Positions 16,906 through 25,273 of a DNA stretch of 64,000 nt are shown here, piece by piece. The stretch is from an uncultured Bacteroidales bacterium. GTDB lineage: Bacteria > Bacteroidota > Bacteroidia > Bacteroidales > F082. The notes beneath the pieces were generated by a model. That model saw only the letters and a program-made list of their open reading frames with translations. It was not told where the DNA came from and made no database searches. Positions within the stretch are counted from its first letter, which is position 1. The number at the start of each line of letters is the position of its first letter. The translations under genes and the position numbers were made by a program. The DNA lies in assembly GCA_947303395.1 (NCBI GenBank), contig CAMYYD010000006.1, positions 62,001 to 126,000 of the forward strand, read 5' to 3'.

Positions 16906-18249
16906 ATGCCCAAACTCAAATCAAAAATATTAGTTGTTGACGACAATGCCGGAATCCGTTCGGCGTTGAAGATTCTGCTGCCGACGAGGTTCTCGGATGT
17001 TGAGCTGATAGCTTCGCCCAAGGCGCTCATCAGCACGATGCAGACGTTTAAGCCCGATGTGGTGCTGCTTGACATGAACTTCGAGACTGACATCAACACC
17101 GGCAACGAAGGACTGTTTTGGCTTGCGGAGCTGAAGAAACGCTTTCAGGATGTGGAAGTGGTGCTTTTCACCGCCTACGCCGATATAGCACTTGCAGTGG
17201 AAGGCATGAAACGCGGAGCATTCGATTTCATTGTTAAACCGTGGGATAACGCCAAACTCCTTGCCATTCTTGAAGAGGCATCGAAAAAACACCGCCATGT
17301 GGCATCAGATGATGTGGAACAGGATAAGCCGCAGATGATTTGGGGCAACAGTGAAGCGATGCAGAACCTCCGTCACATGGTTGAGAAGATTGCGCCTACC
17401 GAGGCTTCTGTACTTATCACAGGCGAGAGCGGAACAGGAAAAGACGTGCTTGCCAACGAGATTCACAGGCTGTCGCAACGCTCAGGAAAACAGATGGTTA
17501 GCGTTGACATCGGTGCTATTACCGAGACTCTTTTTGAAAGCGAGATGTTCGGCCATATGAAAGGCGCGTTTACAGATGCCCACACCGACCATATAGGAAA
17601 GTTTGAGCAAGCCAACGGCACAACGCTTTTCCTCGACGAAATCGGTAACATTCCGCTGAGCGAGCAGGCGAAGCTGCTGAGAGTTCTGCAAAATCGCAGT
17701 GTCAACAGGGTCGGCGACACAAAAAACATCCCTATCGATATCCGTTTGATTTGCGCGACCAATATGAATCTTGCCGAGATGGTGAAACAAGGCCGTTTCC
17801 GTGAAGATCTTTATTACCGTATCAACACGGTGCCGATGCATCTGCCGCCATTGCGCGAACGGCAGGACGAAATTGTGCCGTTGTCGATGCTTTTCGTTGA
17901 GAGATATGCCGAGAAATATCACCGTCAGGCGAAAGGCTTGTCAGATGACGCGAAGACTTTGCTTTCGAACTGCAAATGGAGCGGCAACATCCGCGAGCTG
18001 CAAGGCTGCATTGAGAAAGCTGTCATCATGTCGGACAATGAGATTATCGGGAAAGACGACTTGCAAATCAATGATTCACAATTGATAGATGTGCAAAACA
18101 AGACTCAGAGCCAGACCCTCGACGATGCTGAGGAACAGGTGATTCGCAATGCCATGAAGAAATACAACGGCAACCTCTCACTTGTGGCTAAAGCATTGAA
18201 TATCAGTCGCCCGACATTATATAACCGCCTCAAGAAATACGGAATATGA
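16906..18249 (+). CDS. Sigma-54-dependent response regulator, NtrC family
   Basis: This is a 447-residue enhancer-binding protein. The N-terminal receiver (1-125) has acidic residues D12 and D13, the phosphoacceptor D56 (VVLLDMNF), T in LFTAYAD and K in FIVKPW. The central AAA+ domain has Walker A TGESGTGKD, Walker B TTLFLDEIG and an arginine-finger region. The sigma-54 contact loop at 220-225 reads GAFTDA instead of GAFTGA. The C-terminus is a Fis-type helix-turn-helix (LSLVAKALNISRPTLYNRLKKYGI). It probably activates the sigma-54 promoter at 8339 when phosphorylated by the kinase whose start overlaps its stop (ATGA). Confidence 0.95.
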   Translation: MPKLKSKILVVDDNAGIRSALKILLPTRFSDVELIASPKALISTMQTFKPDVVLLDMNFETDINTGNEGLFWLAELKKRFQDVEVVLFTAYADIALAVEGMKRGAFDFIVKPWDNAKLLAILEEASKKHRHVASDDVEQDKPQMIWGNSEAMQNLRHMVEKIAPTEASVLITGESGTGKDVLANEIHRLSQRSGKQMVSVDIGAITETLFESEMFGHMKGAFTDAHTDHIGKFEQANGTTLFLDEIGNIPLSEQAKLLRVLQNRSVNRVGDTKNIPIDIRLICATNMNLAEMVKQGRFREDLYYRINTVPMHLPPLRERQDEIVPLSMLFVERYAEKYHRQAKGLSDDAKTLLSNCKWSGNIRELQGCIEKAVIMSDNEIIGKDDLQINDSQLIDVQNKTQSQTLDDAEEQVIRNAMKKYNGNLSLVAKALNISRPTLYNRLKKYGI

Positions 18250-19100
18250 GCGTGTGGCTGTGGATATTGATTGTTGTGGTTGCTGTGGTTTTGACTGCTG
18301 TGGTTACTACGTGGCTCGTAAGGAAGCAGGACACCCGAAAGGTGTCGTTTATGATGGACTCGCTCGAAGACGGCGAGATGAATTTCCGTTTCCGTGACAA
18401 CTCGAATCTAAACCGAGCCTTGAATCGTATCCGTGGCATCTTTACAAGGCGCACAGCAGTGGATGAAGCCGCATCGTGGAGCAAACTGTTTCGCGTGATG
18501 ACGCATGAAATCATGAACACGGTGGCGCCAATCGCCTCGCTGAGCGACGCATTGTCGAAAGACGACAGTCTGGACGTTAAAGCCGGACTGGAAACGATAT
18601 CATCATCTTCAAAAGACCTTATAAGATTTGTGGAGTCGTACCGCAGCATGATGAAACAGGCTCCACCGGTTAGAAAAGCTGTGATGGTCGATGAAATGAT
18701 GGAGCGCGTTTTATACTTGAATAAAACACATTTGAAAGAGCAGGGAGTTACAATTTCATATACTCAAAAAACGCCTGATTTGCTGATCTATATCGATGAA
18801 AGTCAGATTGTGCAGGTGCTTAACAACCTGATAAAGAACGCTGTGCAAGCTGAAGCGAACTCAATCCGCATCACCGCGGAATTGAATTCTGAAGACCGCA
18901 CCGTCATCAGCGTGACAAACAATGGAAAGCCAGTGCCGCTTCGCCAGCAGGAAGAGATTTTCGTGCCGTTCTACACCACCAAGCCCAATGGCACCGGCAT
19001 TGGACTGAGCCTCTCGAGACAGATAATGACCAGACATAATGGAATGCTTTCGCTCATTCAAAGTGACGAAAAAACCACCACTTTCGTGATGGTTCTATAA
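18246..19100 (+). CDS. Sensor histidine kinase
   Basis: This is a short kinase of 284 residues. A single N-terminal membrane segment (about 3-24) is followed by a small linker, a dimerisation/phosphoacceptor helix with His87 in VMTHEIMNTVAPI, and an HATPase_c domain with N box NNLIKNAVQAEA, F box FVPFYTTKPNG and G box GTGIGLSLSRQI. It has no sizeable sensor domain, so it may sense through the membrane or via a partner, perhaps the transporter. It overlaps the regulator gene by four bases, so the pair is translationally coupled. Kinases of this layout beside NtrC-type regulators and MacB-like exporters recur in Bacteroidota. Confidence 0.93.
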   Translation: MSVWLWILIVVVAVVLTAVVTTWLVRKQDTRKVSFMMDSLEDGEMNFRFRDNSNLNRALNRIRGIFTRRTAVDEAASWSKLFRVMTHEIMNTVAPIASLSDALSKDDSLDVKAGLETISSSSKDLIRFVESYRSMMKQAPPVRKAVMVDEMMERVLYLNKTHLKEQGVTISYTQKTPDLLIYIDESQIVQVLNNLIKNAVQAEANSIRITAELNSEDRTVISVTNNGKPVPLRQQEEIFVPFYTTKPNGTGIGLSLSRQIMTRHNGMLSLIQSDEKTTTFVMVL

Positions 19101-19103
19101 AAT

Positions 19104-19129
19104 TGTCATTCCGAACGCAGTGAGGAACC
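19104..19129. repeat. Dispersed TGTCATTCCG repeat
   Basis: TGTCATTCCGAACGCAGTGA and the following GGAACC belong to the same family as the elements at 32311-32369 and 58334-58361 (TGTCATTTCGAGCG...GCGAGAAATCT). It lies directly after the kinase stop. Confidence 0.65.
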
Positions 19130-19134
19130 TCATT

Positions 19135-19171
19135 AACTGAACAACTGACTAACTGAACAACTGACTAACTG
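19135..19171. repeat. Tandem 16-base repeat at convergent junction
   Basis: AACTGAACAACTGACT is present twice in tandem (19135-19150, 19151-19166), followed by AACTG. It fills the gap between the convergent kinase and acyl-CoA ligase genes. The same ACTAACTGAAC word appears at another convergent junction, near 50618. Confidence 0.7.
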
Positions 19172-19173
19172 TA

Positions 19174-20946
19174 TCAATCTCCTCCCTGGTACATTCTGCT
19201 GATCACATCCTTGTATTTATTAAGGATTACCGAGCGTTTCACCTTCAGAGTAGGAGTGAGGATGCCGTTGGCTGTGCTCCATTCATCAGCGAGGAATTTG
19301 AATCTCTTAATCTTTTCAGTGTCACCGAAGAAAGCGTTGATCTTCTGAACCTCTTTAGTCAAGCGGTCTTTCACCTCTTTGAGGTTGATCATAGCGTCGT
19401 TAGTCGTGAACTTGATCTCGTGCTTTGAGCACCAGTCTTTCAAGAATGAGAAATCAGGGACTATCAAAGCGGCCGCGAATTTCTCGTTTTCGCCAAGCAC
19501 CACTACGTTTTCGAAGAATCCTGATTCAGTGAATTTGTTCTCAATCATATCAGGATTGATGTATTTGCCTAACGAGGTCTTGAAGAGGTTCTTCATACGA
19601 CCGGTGATCTTGAAGTTGCCGTATTCATTGACAGCTCCGAGGTCGCCTGTGTGGAACCATCCGTCTTTATCAATGACTTCAGCTGTCAGTTCAGGTTGTT
19701 TGTAATAACCCATCATCACATTGTGACCGCGGCAGATAATCTCGCCGTTTTCAGCGATTTTCACCTCCACGCCTGGCAATGCCGGACCTACATATCCTGC
19801 TTCACGACCATGAGGTTCGTTGCAGCTTGTGCAGATAACCGGTGAGCATTCTGTCATTCCGTAGCCTTCGTAAACAGGCATCTTGATGGCTGAGAAGAAT
19901 GCTGATATGTTAGGCTGGATGCTTGCTGCACCTGAAACGATGATGTCGAAATATTCCGCGCCGAGTTTGCTGCGAATCTTGCTGTAAACAAGCTTGTCAG
20001 CGAGTTTAAGCTTCTGGTTATAAAACCAGCTGCGACCGTCGACGGTGTATTTCTCTGCGAGATTCATCGCCCAGTAGAATATGGTCTTTGCAATGCCTTT
20101 CTGGCTCTGTCCCGACTGTCTGACCTTGAGATAAATCTTTTCCAATAGACGAGGCACGCATGTCATCATGGTAGGATGGATCTCCTTCATGTCGTTGGCG
20201 ATTGTAGCAACGCTTTCGGCGTAATAAACTGACATTCCAAGGTATTGATACAGATATGTCAACGTTCTCTCGTAAGCGTGGCAGATAGGCAAGAAACTCA
20301 ACGCGCGTGTTGAAGTAGGCGATGGTGTTTGACGCAAATTCTCAATCTGACCGAGAATGTTGGCATGTGAAAGCATCACACCCTTTGGAGTGCCTGTTGT
20401 TCCTGATGTGTAAAGTATTGTGGCACAATCTGTTGGCTTTACCGCTGCTTTGCGACGCTCTAATTCTTCGGGGTCTTGGTTATCTTGACCTAATTGAAGA
20501 AGGTCGGCCCAGATAGGGTAGTCGCCGCGTTTTACGAAGGTGTAAATCATCTTAAGCGATGGGATGTCCGCCTTGATATCCTCAATCTTATTCAAAACGC
20601 AGAGTCCTTCAACCATCACGAACTTAGCCTCGCTGTTGTTGATGACAACGCGGTAGTCTTCCTTGCTGATGGTAGGGTAGATAGGCACTGTGACAGCTCC
20701 AACCTGCTGGATGGCCATATCCATGATGTTCCATTCAGGACGGTTGCTGCTGATGATAGCCACCTTGTCATCCTTTTGGATACCTAATTTAATAAGTGCG
20801 TAGCTGATGATATTTGTCGTCTCGACGTATCTCTGGATGCTATATTTGTTCCATTCACCGTTTTCTTTCTTGGCGAGAGCGACTTCCTGGTTAGGATGTT
20901 TCTGTAAATAAGTTGTCAGAATGTCAAAAATGCGTTTTTCTTCCAT
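19174..20946 (-). CDS. Long-chain fatty acid--CoA ligase (AMP-forming)
   Basis: This 590-residue ANL-family enzyme would convert a fatty acid, ATP and CoA to acyl-CoA. It has the P-loop YTSGTTGTPKGVMLSH (A3 motif), the A5 motif YEGYGMTECSPV, the A7 motif GWFHTGDLG and the A8-like KITGRMKNLFKTSLGKYI with the catalytic lysine near the C-terminus. Length and motifs fit the FAA1/FadD-like group of Bacteroidota. It follows nqrF on the same strand but is separated by a 205-base G-rich spacer and has its own promoter. Substrate chain length cannot be read from the sequence. Confidence 0.92.
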   Translation of the reverse strand: MEEKRIFDILTTYLQKHPNQEVALAKKENGEWNKYSIQRYVETTNIISYALIKLGIQKDDKVAIISSNRPEWNIMDMAIQQVGAVTVPIYPTISKEDYRVVINNSEAKFVMVEGLCVLNKIEDIKADIPSLKMIYTFVKRGDYPIWADLLQLGQDNQDPEELERRKAAVKPTDCATILYTSGTTGTPKGVMLSHANILGQIENLRQTPSPTSTRALSFLPICHAYERTLTYLYQYLGMSVYYAESVATIANDMKEIHPTMMTCVPRLLEKIYLKVRQSGQSQKGIAKTIFYWAMNLAEKYTVDGRSWFYNQKLKLADKLVYSKIRSKLGAEYFDIIVSGAASIQPNISAFFSAIKMPVYEGYGMTECSPVICTSCNEPHGREAGYVGPALPGVEVKIAENGEIICRGHNVMMGYYKQPELTAEVIDKDGWFHTGDLGAVNEYGNFKITGRMKNLFKTSLGKYINPDMIENKFTESGFFENVVVLGENEKFAAALIVPDFSFLKDWCSKHEIKFTTNDAMINLKEVKDRLTKEVQKINAFFGDTEKIKRFKFLADEWSTANGILTPTLKVKRSVILNKYKDVISRMYQGGD

Positions 20947-20969
20947 CTTTATGTGCCTTTTTAATGGTG

Positions 20970-20977
20970 CAAAAATA
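20970..20977 (-). promoter_or_regulatory. -7 box of the acyl-CoA ligase gene
   Basis: Read on the minus strand this is TATTTTTG, matching TAnnTTTG, 23 bases before the ATG. It supports separate transcription from the nqr operon. Confidence 0.6.
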
Positions 20978-21005
20978 CTTTAAATTTTAACCCAGAAAAA
21001 ATATT

Positions 21006-21147
21006 GGGGTGAGTGGGGCGAAAAATGGGATAAAAACGCCTATTTAGGGGTAAAGATGCCGATTTTAGGGGTGAATGAAAAAATTATACAGCATATTTTG
21101 GGGTGAAAATACTGTTTTTGGGGGTAAAAAATTTATCCCTAGGGGTG
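21006..21147 (+). repeat. Array of GGGGTRA runs between nqrF and the acyl-CoA ligase gene
   Basis: The plus strand has seven G4-G5 runs in 142 bases, at about 21006, 21015, 21047, 21068, 21100, 21120 and 21142. Most read GGGGTGA or GGGGTAA. The minus (coding) strand therefore carries repeated TYACCCC. The runs are separated by 4 to 28 bases of A/T-rich sequence. It could form G-quadruplexes on the template strand or be a set of protein-binding sites. Confidence 0.6.
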
Positions 21148-21151
21148 AAAT

Positions 21152-22396
21152 TTAAGCACCAAAATCGTCGAAAAGTATGTTTTCTTTCGGCACACCGAGA
21201 TTGTCGAGCATCGTGAGCACAGCCTGTGTCATCATAGGTGGACCGCAGAGATAGTACTCAATTTCTTCCGGTTCAGGATGATTCTTGAGGTAATTATCAA
21301 GCAACACCTCGTGAATGTTACCGACATATCCGTTCCAGTTGTCTTCAGGAAGAGGTGATGATAAGGCGATATTGAATTTGAAGTTAGGATTTTCGGCTTC
21401 AATCTTCTTGAAATCGTCAATATAGAATAACTCACGAAGCGAGCGACCGCCATACCAATAAGAAACCTTACGTTGCGTATGCTTGGTGAGGAATAGATCT
21501 AGGATGTGTGAACGCATTGGAGCCATTCCTGCGCCGCCGCCAATGAAGATTATCTCCTTTTGAGTGTCTTTGATGTGGAACTCGCCGTAAGGTCCGCTGA
21601 TGGTGACTTTATCGCCTGGTTTTAGCGAATATATGTAGGATGAGCATACGCCAGGGTTAACCTTCATGAAACCGCCGTTTTTCCTGTCGAAAGGCGGCGT
21701 GGCGATGCGCACATTGAGCATGATGATATTGTCTTCCGCAGGATAACTTGCCATTGAATAAGCCCTAAACTGAGGCTCTGGGTTGTGCATCACAAGGTCG
21801 AACATGTGGAACTTCTCCCAGTCTTTACGATATTCCTCGTCAACAGCGATATCGGAATATTTTACGTCACATTTTGGCACGTCGATTTGGATATAACCGC
21901 CGGATAGGAAGTTAAGATGCTCACCTTCAGGAAGTTTCACCACAAACTCCTTGATGAACGTTGCCACATTTTTGTTGCTGACTACAGTGCACTCCCATTT
22001 CTTGATGCCGAAAATCTGTGGATTTATCTGAATTTTAAGGTCTTCACGAACTTTTACCTGACATCCCAACCTCCAATGGTTTAGTTGATCTTTGCGACTG
22101 AAAAAGTCTTTTTCTGTTGGTAAAATCGAGCCGCCACCTTGCAAAACCTGACATTTGCACATGCCGCAGTTGCCTTTTCCACCGCATGCAGATGGCAGGA
22201 AAATCTGCTCCTCAGCGAGAGTCTGCAACAGCGAGTTACCCGGTTTGACATCCAAGTCACGTTCATCGTTAATACTGATTTTTACGTTACCTTTTGGCGT
22301 GAGTCTTTTCTTGACAAACATTAGAATTGTCACAGGAATCAGCACTGCGACGAGGAAAACGATGACGCTGGTTAATATGATGAAAGTGTTGCTCAT
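21152..22396 (-). CDS. nqrF: Na+-NQR subunit F, NADH dehydrogenase
   Basis: This is the 414-residue electron entry subunit. An N-terminal membrane anchor (about 5-28) is followed by a plant-type [2Fe-2S] ferredoxin domain with cysteines in SACGGKGNCGMCKC and a distant fourth in RLGC. Next is a ferredoxin-reductase FAD domain (RAYSMASYP) and the NADH-binding domain (FIGGGAGMAPMRSH ... YLCGPPMM). It takes electrons from NADH and passes them via FAD and 2Fe-2S to the other subunits, driving Na+ export. It is the last gene of the nqrABCDEF operon, directly abutting nqrE. Confidence 0.97.
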   Translation of the reverse strand: MSNTFIILTSVIVFLVAVLIPVTILMFVKKRLTPKGNVKISINDERDLDVKPGNSLLQTLAEEQIFLPSACGGKGNCGMCKCQVLQGGGSILPTEKDFFSRKDQLNHWRLGCQVKVREDLKIQINPQIFGIKKWECTVVSNKNVATFIKEFVVKLPEGEHLNFLSGGYIQIDVPKCDVKYSDIAVDEEYRKDWEKFHMFDLVMHNPEPQFRAYSMASYPAEDNIIMLNVRIATPPFDRKNGGFMKVNPGVCSSYIYSLKPGDKVTISGPYGEFHIKDTQKEIIFIGGGAGMAPMRSHILDLFLTKHTQRKVSYWYGGRSLRELFYIDDFKKIEAENPNFKFNIALSSPLPEDNWNGYVGNIHEVLLDNYLKNHPEPEEIEYYLCGPPMMTQAVLTMLDNLGVPKENILFDDFGA

Positions 22397-23011
22397 TTAA
22401 ATACTTATTCCGAGGAATGCCATAAATGCGATTCCCATTAAACCTGTGATAATGAATGCGATACCTGTTCCTTGCAGACGTTTTGGTATCTTCGAATATC
22501 TTATCTTTTCCCTGATGGCGGCCATACCGACAATGGCAATGAGCCAGCCTATTCCTGAGCCGAATCCATATGCAAGTGATTGACCTACAGTGTCGAAGTG
22601 CCTTTCCTGCATGAAAAGGCTTGCACCTAAAATTGCGCAGTTGACGGCTATAAGTGGGAGGAAAATTCCTAACGAATTGTATAAAGTCGGGCTGTATTTC
22701 TCGATTATCATCTCAAGAATCTGAACGATTGCAGCAATAATGGCGATGAATAGTATGAAGCTGAGGAAATCGAGCGAGACATCAGTAAACGCTGGACTTA
22801 TCCAAGATAAAGCGCCTGCTGACAAAACATATCTGTCGAGGAGATAATTCACTGGTACTGTGATAATTAGCACGAAAGTGACCGCAACACCAAGTCCGAA
22901 TGAGGTCTTTACATTTTTTGAGACGGCAAGGAAAGAACACATCCCGAGGAAGTAGGCGAAAACCATGTTGTCGATGAAAATCGAACGGAAGAAAATGCCA
23001 AGTGTATCCAT
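22397..23011 (-). CDS. nqrE: Na+-NQR subunit E
   Basis: This is a 204-residue membrane subunit with six TM helices and the inverted-topology fold shared by NqrD/E and RnfA/E. It ends near GMAAIREKIRYS..PKRLQGTG, typical of NqrE. The conserved half-helix cysteines that hold an intramembrane iron-sulfur centre with NqrD are present (MCSFLA and NCAILG). Its stop is next to the nqrF start and its start overlaps the nqrD stop. Confidence 0.96.
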   Translation of the reverse strand: MDTLGIFFRSIFIDNMVFAYFLGMCSFLAVSKNVKTSFGLGVAVTFVLIITVPVNYLLDRYVLSAGALSWISPAFTDVSLDFLSFILFIAIIAAIVQILEMIIEKYSPTLYNSLGIFLPLIAVNCAILGASLFMQERHFDTVGQSLAYGFGSGIGWLIAIVGMAAIREKIRYSKIPKRLQGTGIAFIITGLMGIAFMAFLGISI

Positions 23012-23613
23012 TATTTCTCCTCCTCAGGTTTTTGAAGCCAGATGATTATTCCTATGATTATCAATGTCATAGGTGGTAAAATCATCAAGCCGTTGTTAAC
23101 GTAACCGAAATCATAAAGTCCTTGCGGAATGACTTGGTAGCCAAGCAATGTGCCGCTTCCGAACAACTCGCGGAAAAACGCCACGATGACGAGAATCGAG
23201 CCGTAACCGAGACCGTTGCCTATGCCGTCGAGGAACGATTCCCAAGGTTTGTGAGCCATCGCGAAAGCTTCAAGACGTCCCATTACGATGCAGTTGGTGA
23301 TGATAAGTCCAACAAACACAGACAGTTGCTTGCTTACATCGTAGACAAAAGCCTTCAGGAACTGGTCTACAAGGATTACTAATGTCGCAACCACGATAAG
23401 TTGCACTATGATGCGTATTTTTGAAGGAATTCCCTTGCGCAGCAACGAAATCACGAGGTTCGACAAGGCTGTCACCACCGTTACGGACAGCGCCATGACG
23501 ATAGCGGGCTTGAGTTTTGCCGTGACTGCCAAAGCAGAGCAGATACCCAGAATAAGCACCGTGATCGGGTTTGCCTTGCGCAGGGGAGCCGTTATCAGAT
23601 TCAGGTTTTTCAT
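23011..23613 (-). CDS. nqrD: Na+-NQR subunit D
   Basis: This is a 200-residue membrane subunit with about six TM helices and the NqrD/RnfE family motifs [23 protein letters not shown] and [13 protein letters not shown]. The conserved cysteines in GICSAL and TNCIVMG match those that coordinate the shared [2Fe-2S] site with NqrE. It overlaps nqrC by four bases and nqrE by one, so the operon is tightly coupled. Confidence 0.96.
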   Translation of the reverse strand: MKNLNLITAPLRKANPITVLILGICSALAVTAKLKPAIVMALSVTVVTALSNLVISLLRKGIPSKIRIIVQLIVVATLVILVDQFLKAFVYDVSKQLSVFVGLIITNCIVMGRLEAFAMAHKPWESFLDGIGNGLGYGSILVIVAFFRELFGSGTLLGYQVIPQGLYDFGYVNNGLMILPPMTLIIIGIIIWLQKPEEEK

Positions 23614-24143
23614 TGCTTTTCAAGATAAGGTAAATATGCTTTTAATGTGCGCTCAATCATCTCTTCAACGCCTTTTGAGGTGCGAGTGGCGCCTGCGATG
23701 GCGTCAACTTTTTGGTCTAAAGGCTTGTCTTTGTACTGACTTTGATATTTCTCAGTGGTTATTTCAGCGCCTAATCCTGGCGTTTCTGACTTATGGTCAA
23801 ACACGGCATTCACAACGGTATGGAGATCTTCGGAAAGTCCGAGATAGCCCCAGATTGGACCCCAGAGACCATTGCCCCGCATTGGGATGACGGTGGTTTT
23901 GCCATCGATAATATAATAAGGTAGGTCGCCATTATGTTCTGTAGTGCAGTGCTGTTTGAAAAGCTGTTCCGCATTTTTGTTGTCGACGCCAGTGATTCCA
24001 GCAGCTTTCAGAATGTTGATGCGTTGCTCGTTGAGCTCGTTGCGTTTCTGATAAGGCTGTAGCCACATCGCTGCTGCAGATAGTAAAACTGACACAATCG
24101 CAACTAAAATGATGATATAACGGAAGATATAACGGTCGCTCAT
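23610..24143 (-). CDS. nqrC: Na+-NQR subunit C (short form)
   Basis: This periplasm-facing subunit carries a covalent FMN. One N-terminal membrane helix (about 8-28) precedes the FMN-binding domain. The flavin-attachment site is Thr153 in AGATRTSKG, where the usual S-G-A-T begins with A. At 177 residues it is clearly shorter than the 230-260 typical of the family, with the region between the anchor and [13 protein letters not shown] compressed. The frame is clean and its neighbours overlap, so this looks like a natural short form rather than a truncation. Confidence 0.93.
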   Translation of the reverse strand: MSDRYIFRYIIILVAIVSVLLSAAAMWLQPYQKRNELNEQRINILKAAGITGVDNKNAEQLFKQHCTTEHNGDLPYYIIDGKTTVIPMRGNGLWGPIWGYLGLSEDLHTVVNAVFDHKSETPGLGAEITTEKYQSQYKDKPLDQKVDAIAGATRTSKGVEEMIERTLKAYLPYLEKQ

Positions 24144-25273
24144 TTTGTCCTCCTTTCCGCTGCCCAGCGTTTTTTACGTTTATAAATGTTGCATTCAACC
24201 ACGCACCAGTCGATTAGAGGCGCAAATACATTGAGGAGCAGTATCGCAAGCATCATTCCTTCGGGATAGCCAGGATTTGCTACACGAATCAGTATTGCGA
24301 CAGCTCCGATGAGGAATCCGTAAATCAATTTTCCGATATTGGTTTGTGCGGCTGTCACAGGGTCGGTGGCCATGAAGAAGGTGCCGAACATGAAACCGCC
24401 CATCAGTAAGTGGTAGTAGAATGGGACATCTGAAATCAATAGTGACATGGCGATGGCGCCAACGAATGTCGAGATGATGATTCTTAGACTTGCTATGCCA
24501 GTGAGTATCAAGAATATACCGCCAATTAAGATGGCAATTTTTGATGTCTCGCCAACGCTTCCTGGAATAGTGCCAACAAACATATCCATTAAACTCGGCA
24601 AGTCGTTGATGGTGCCTCCGTTGAAGATGGTTCCAAGTGGTGTTGCACCGCTGTAAGCATCAGCTTTTCCTGCTATCCACACATTGTCACCAGTCATTTT
24701 TGAAGGGTAGGAGAAGAACAGGAACGCTCTCGCCAGCAATGCCGGATTTACCACGTTCATGCCGCTGCCTCCGAACACCTCTTTGCCAATGATTACTGCA
24801 AAAGCCACTGCTATTGCAAGCATCCAGAGCGGCACGTCGACAGGCATGATGAGCGGAATCAGGAAGCCGGTGACGAAATAGCCTTCGTTGACGTCCTCAT
24901 GACGAATCTCCGCAAAGGTAAATTCAATAGTCAAGCCGACAATGTAGCTGACAAGGTATAGCGGAATAATCTTAATTAGTCCATAACCAACTGTCTGCCA
25001 GAATGTTACGTCTTCGCCAAGCGATAAGAAATGCTGATATCCGATATTCCATGTGCCGAAGAGGAAGCATGGAATGAGGGCAAATACCACGTAAATCAGG
25101 CTGCGTTTCATGTCGACAGCGTCACGAATGTGTGCGCCGCTTGTTGTCACTCGGTTTGGAGTGTATAAGAACGTTTCAAACGCTTCGAAAGTCGAGTGAA
25201 ACTTGGCGAATTTGCCACCCTGTTCGAAGTTTGGCTTGATTTTATCGATATAATTTCTAAGTCCCATCAGCAT
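24140..25273 (-). CDS. nqrB: Na+-NQR subunit B
   Basis: This is a 377-residue membrane subunit with about ten TM helices and the Na+ path of the complex. The FMN-attachment threonine is Thr211 in SGATPLG. Other family features are the N-terminal amphipathic extension LRNYIDKIKPNFEQGGKF, the NPALLARAFLFFSYP segment and the C-terminal NPGYPEGMMLAILLLN. It overlaps nqrC (4 bases) and nqrA (7 bases). Confidence 0.97.
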   Translation of the reverse strand: MLMGLRNYIDKIKPNFEQGGKFAKFHSTFEAFETFLYTPNRVTTSGAHIRDAVDMKRSLIYVVFALIPCFLFGTWNIGYQHFLSLGEDVTFWQTVGYGLIKIIPLYLVSYIVGLTIEFTFAEIRHEDVNEGYFVTGFLIPLIMPVDVPLWMLAIAVAFAVIIGKEVFGGSGMNVVNPALLARAFLFFSYPSKMTGDNVWIAGKADAYSGATPLGTIFNGGTINDLPSLMDMFVGTIPGSVGETSKIAILIGGIFLILTGIASLRIIISTFVGAIAMSLLISDVPFYYHLLMGGFMFGTFFMATDPVTAAQTNIGKLIYGFLIGAVAILIRVANPGYPEGMMLAILLLNVFAPLIDWCVVECNIYKRKKRWAAERRTK

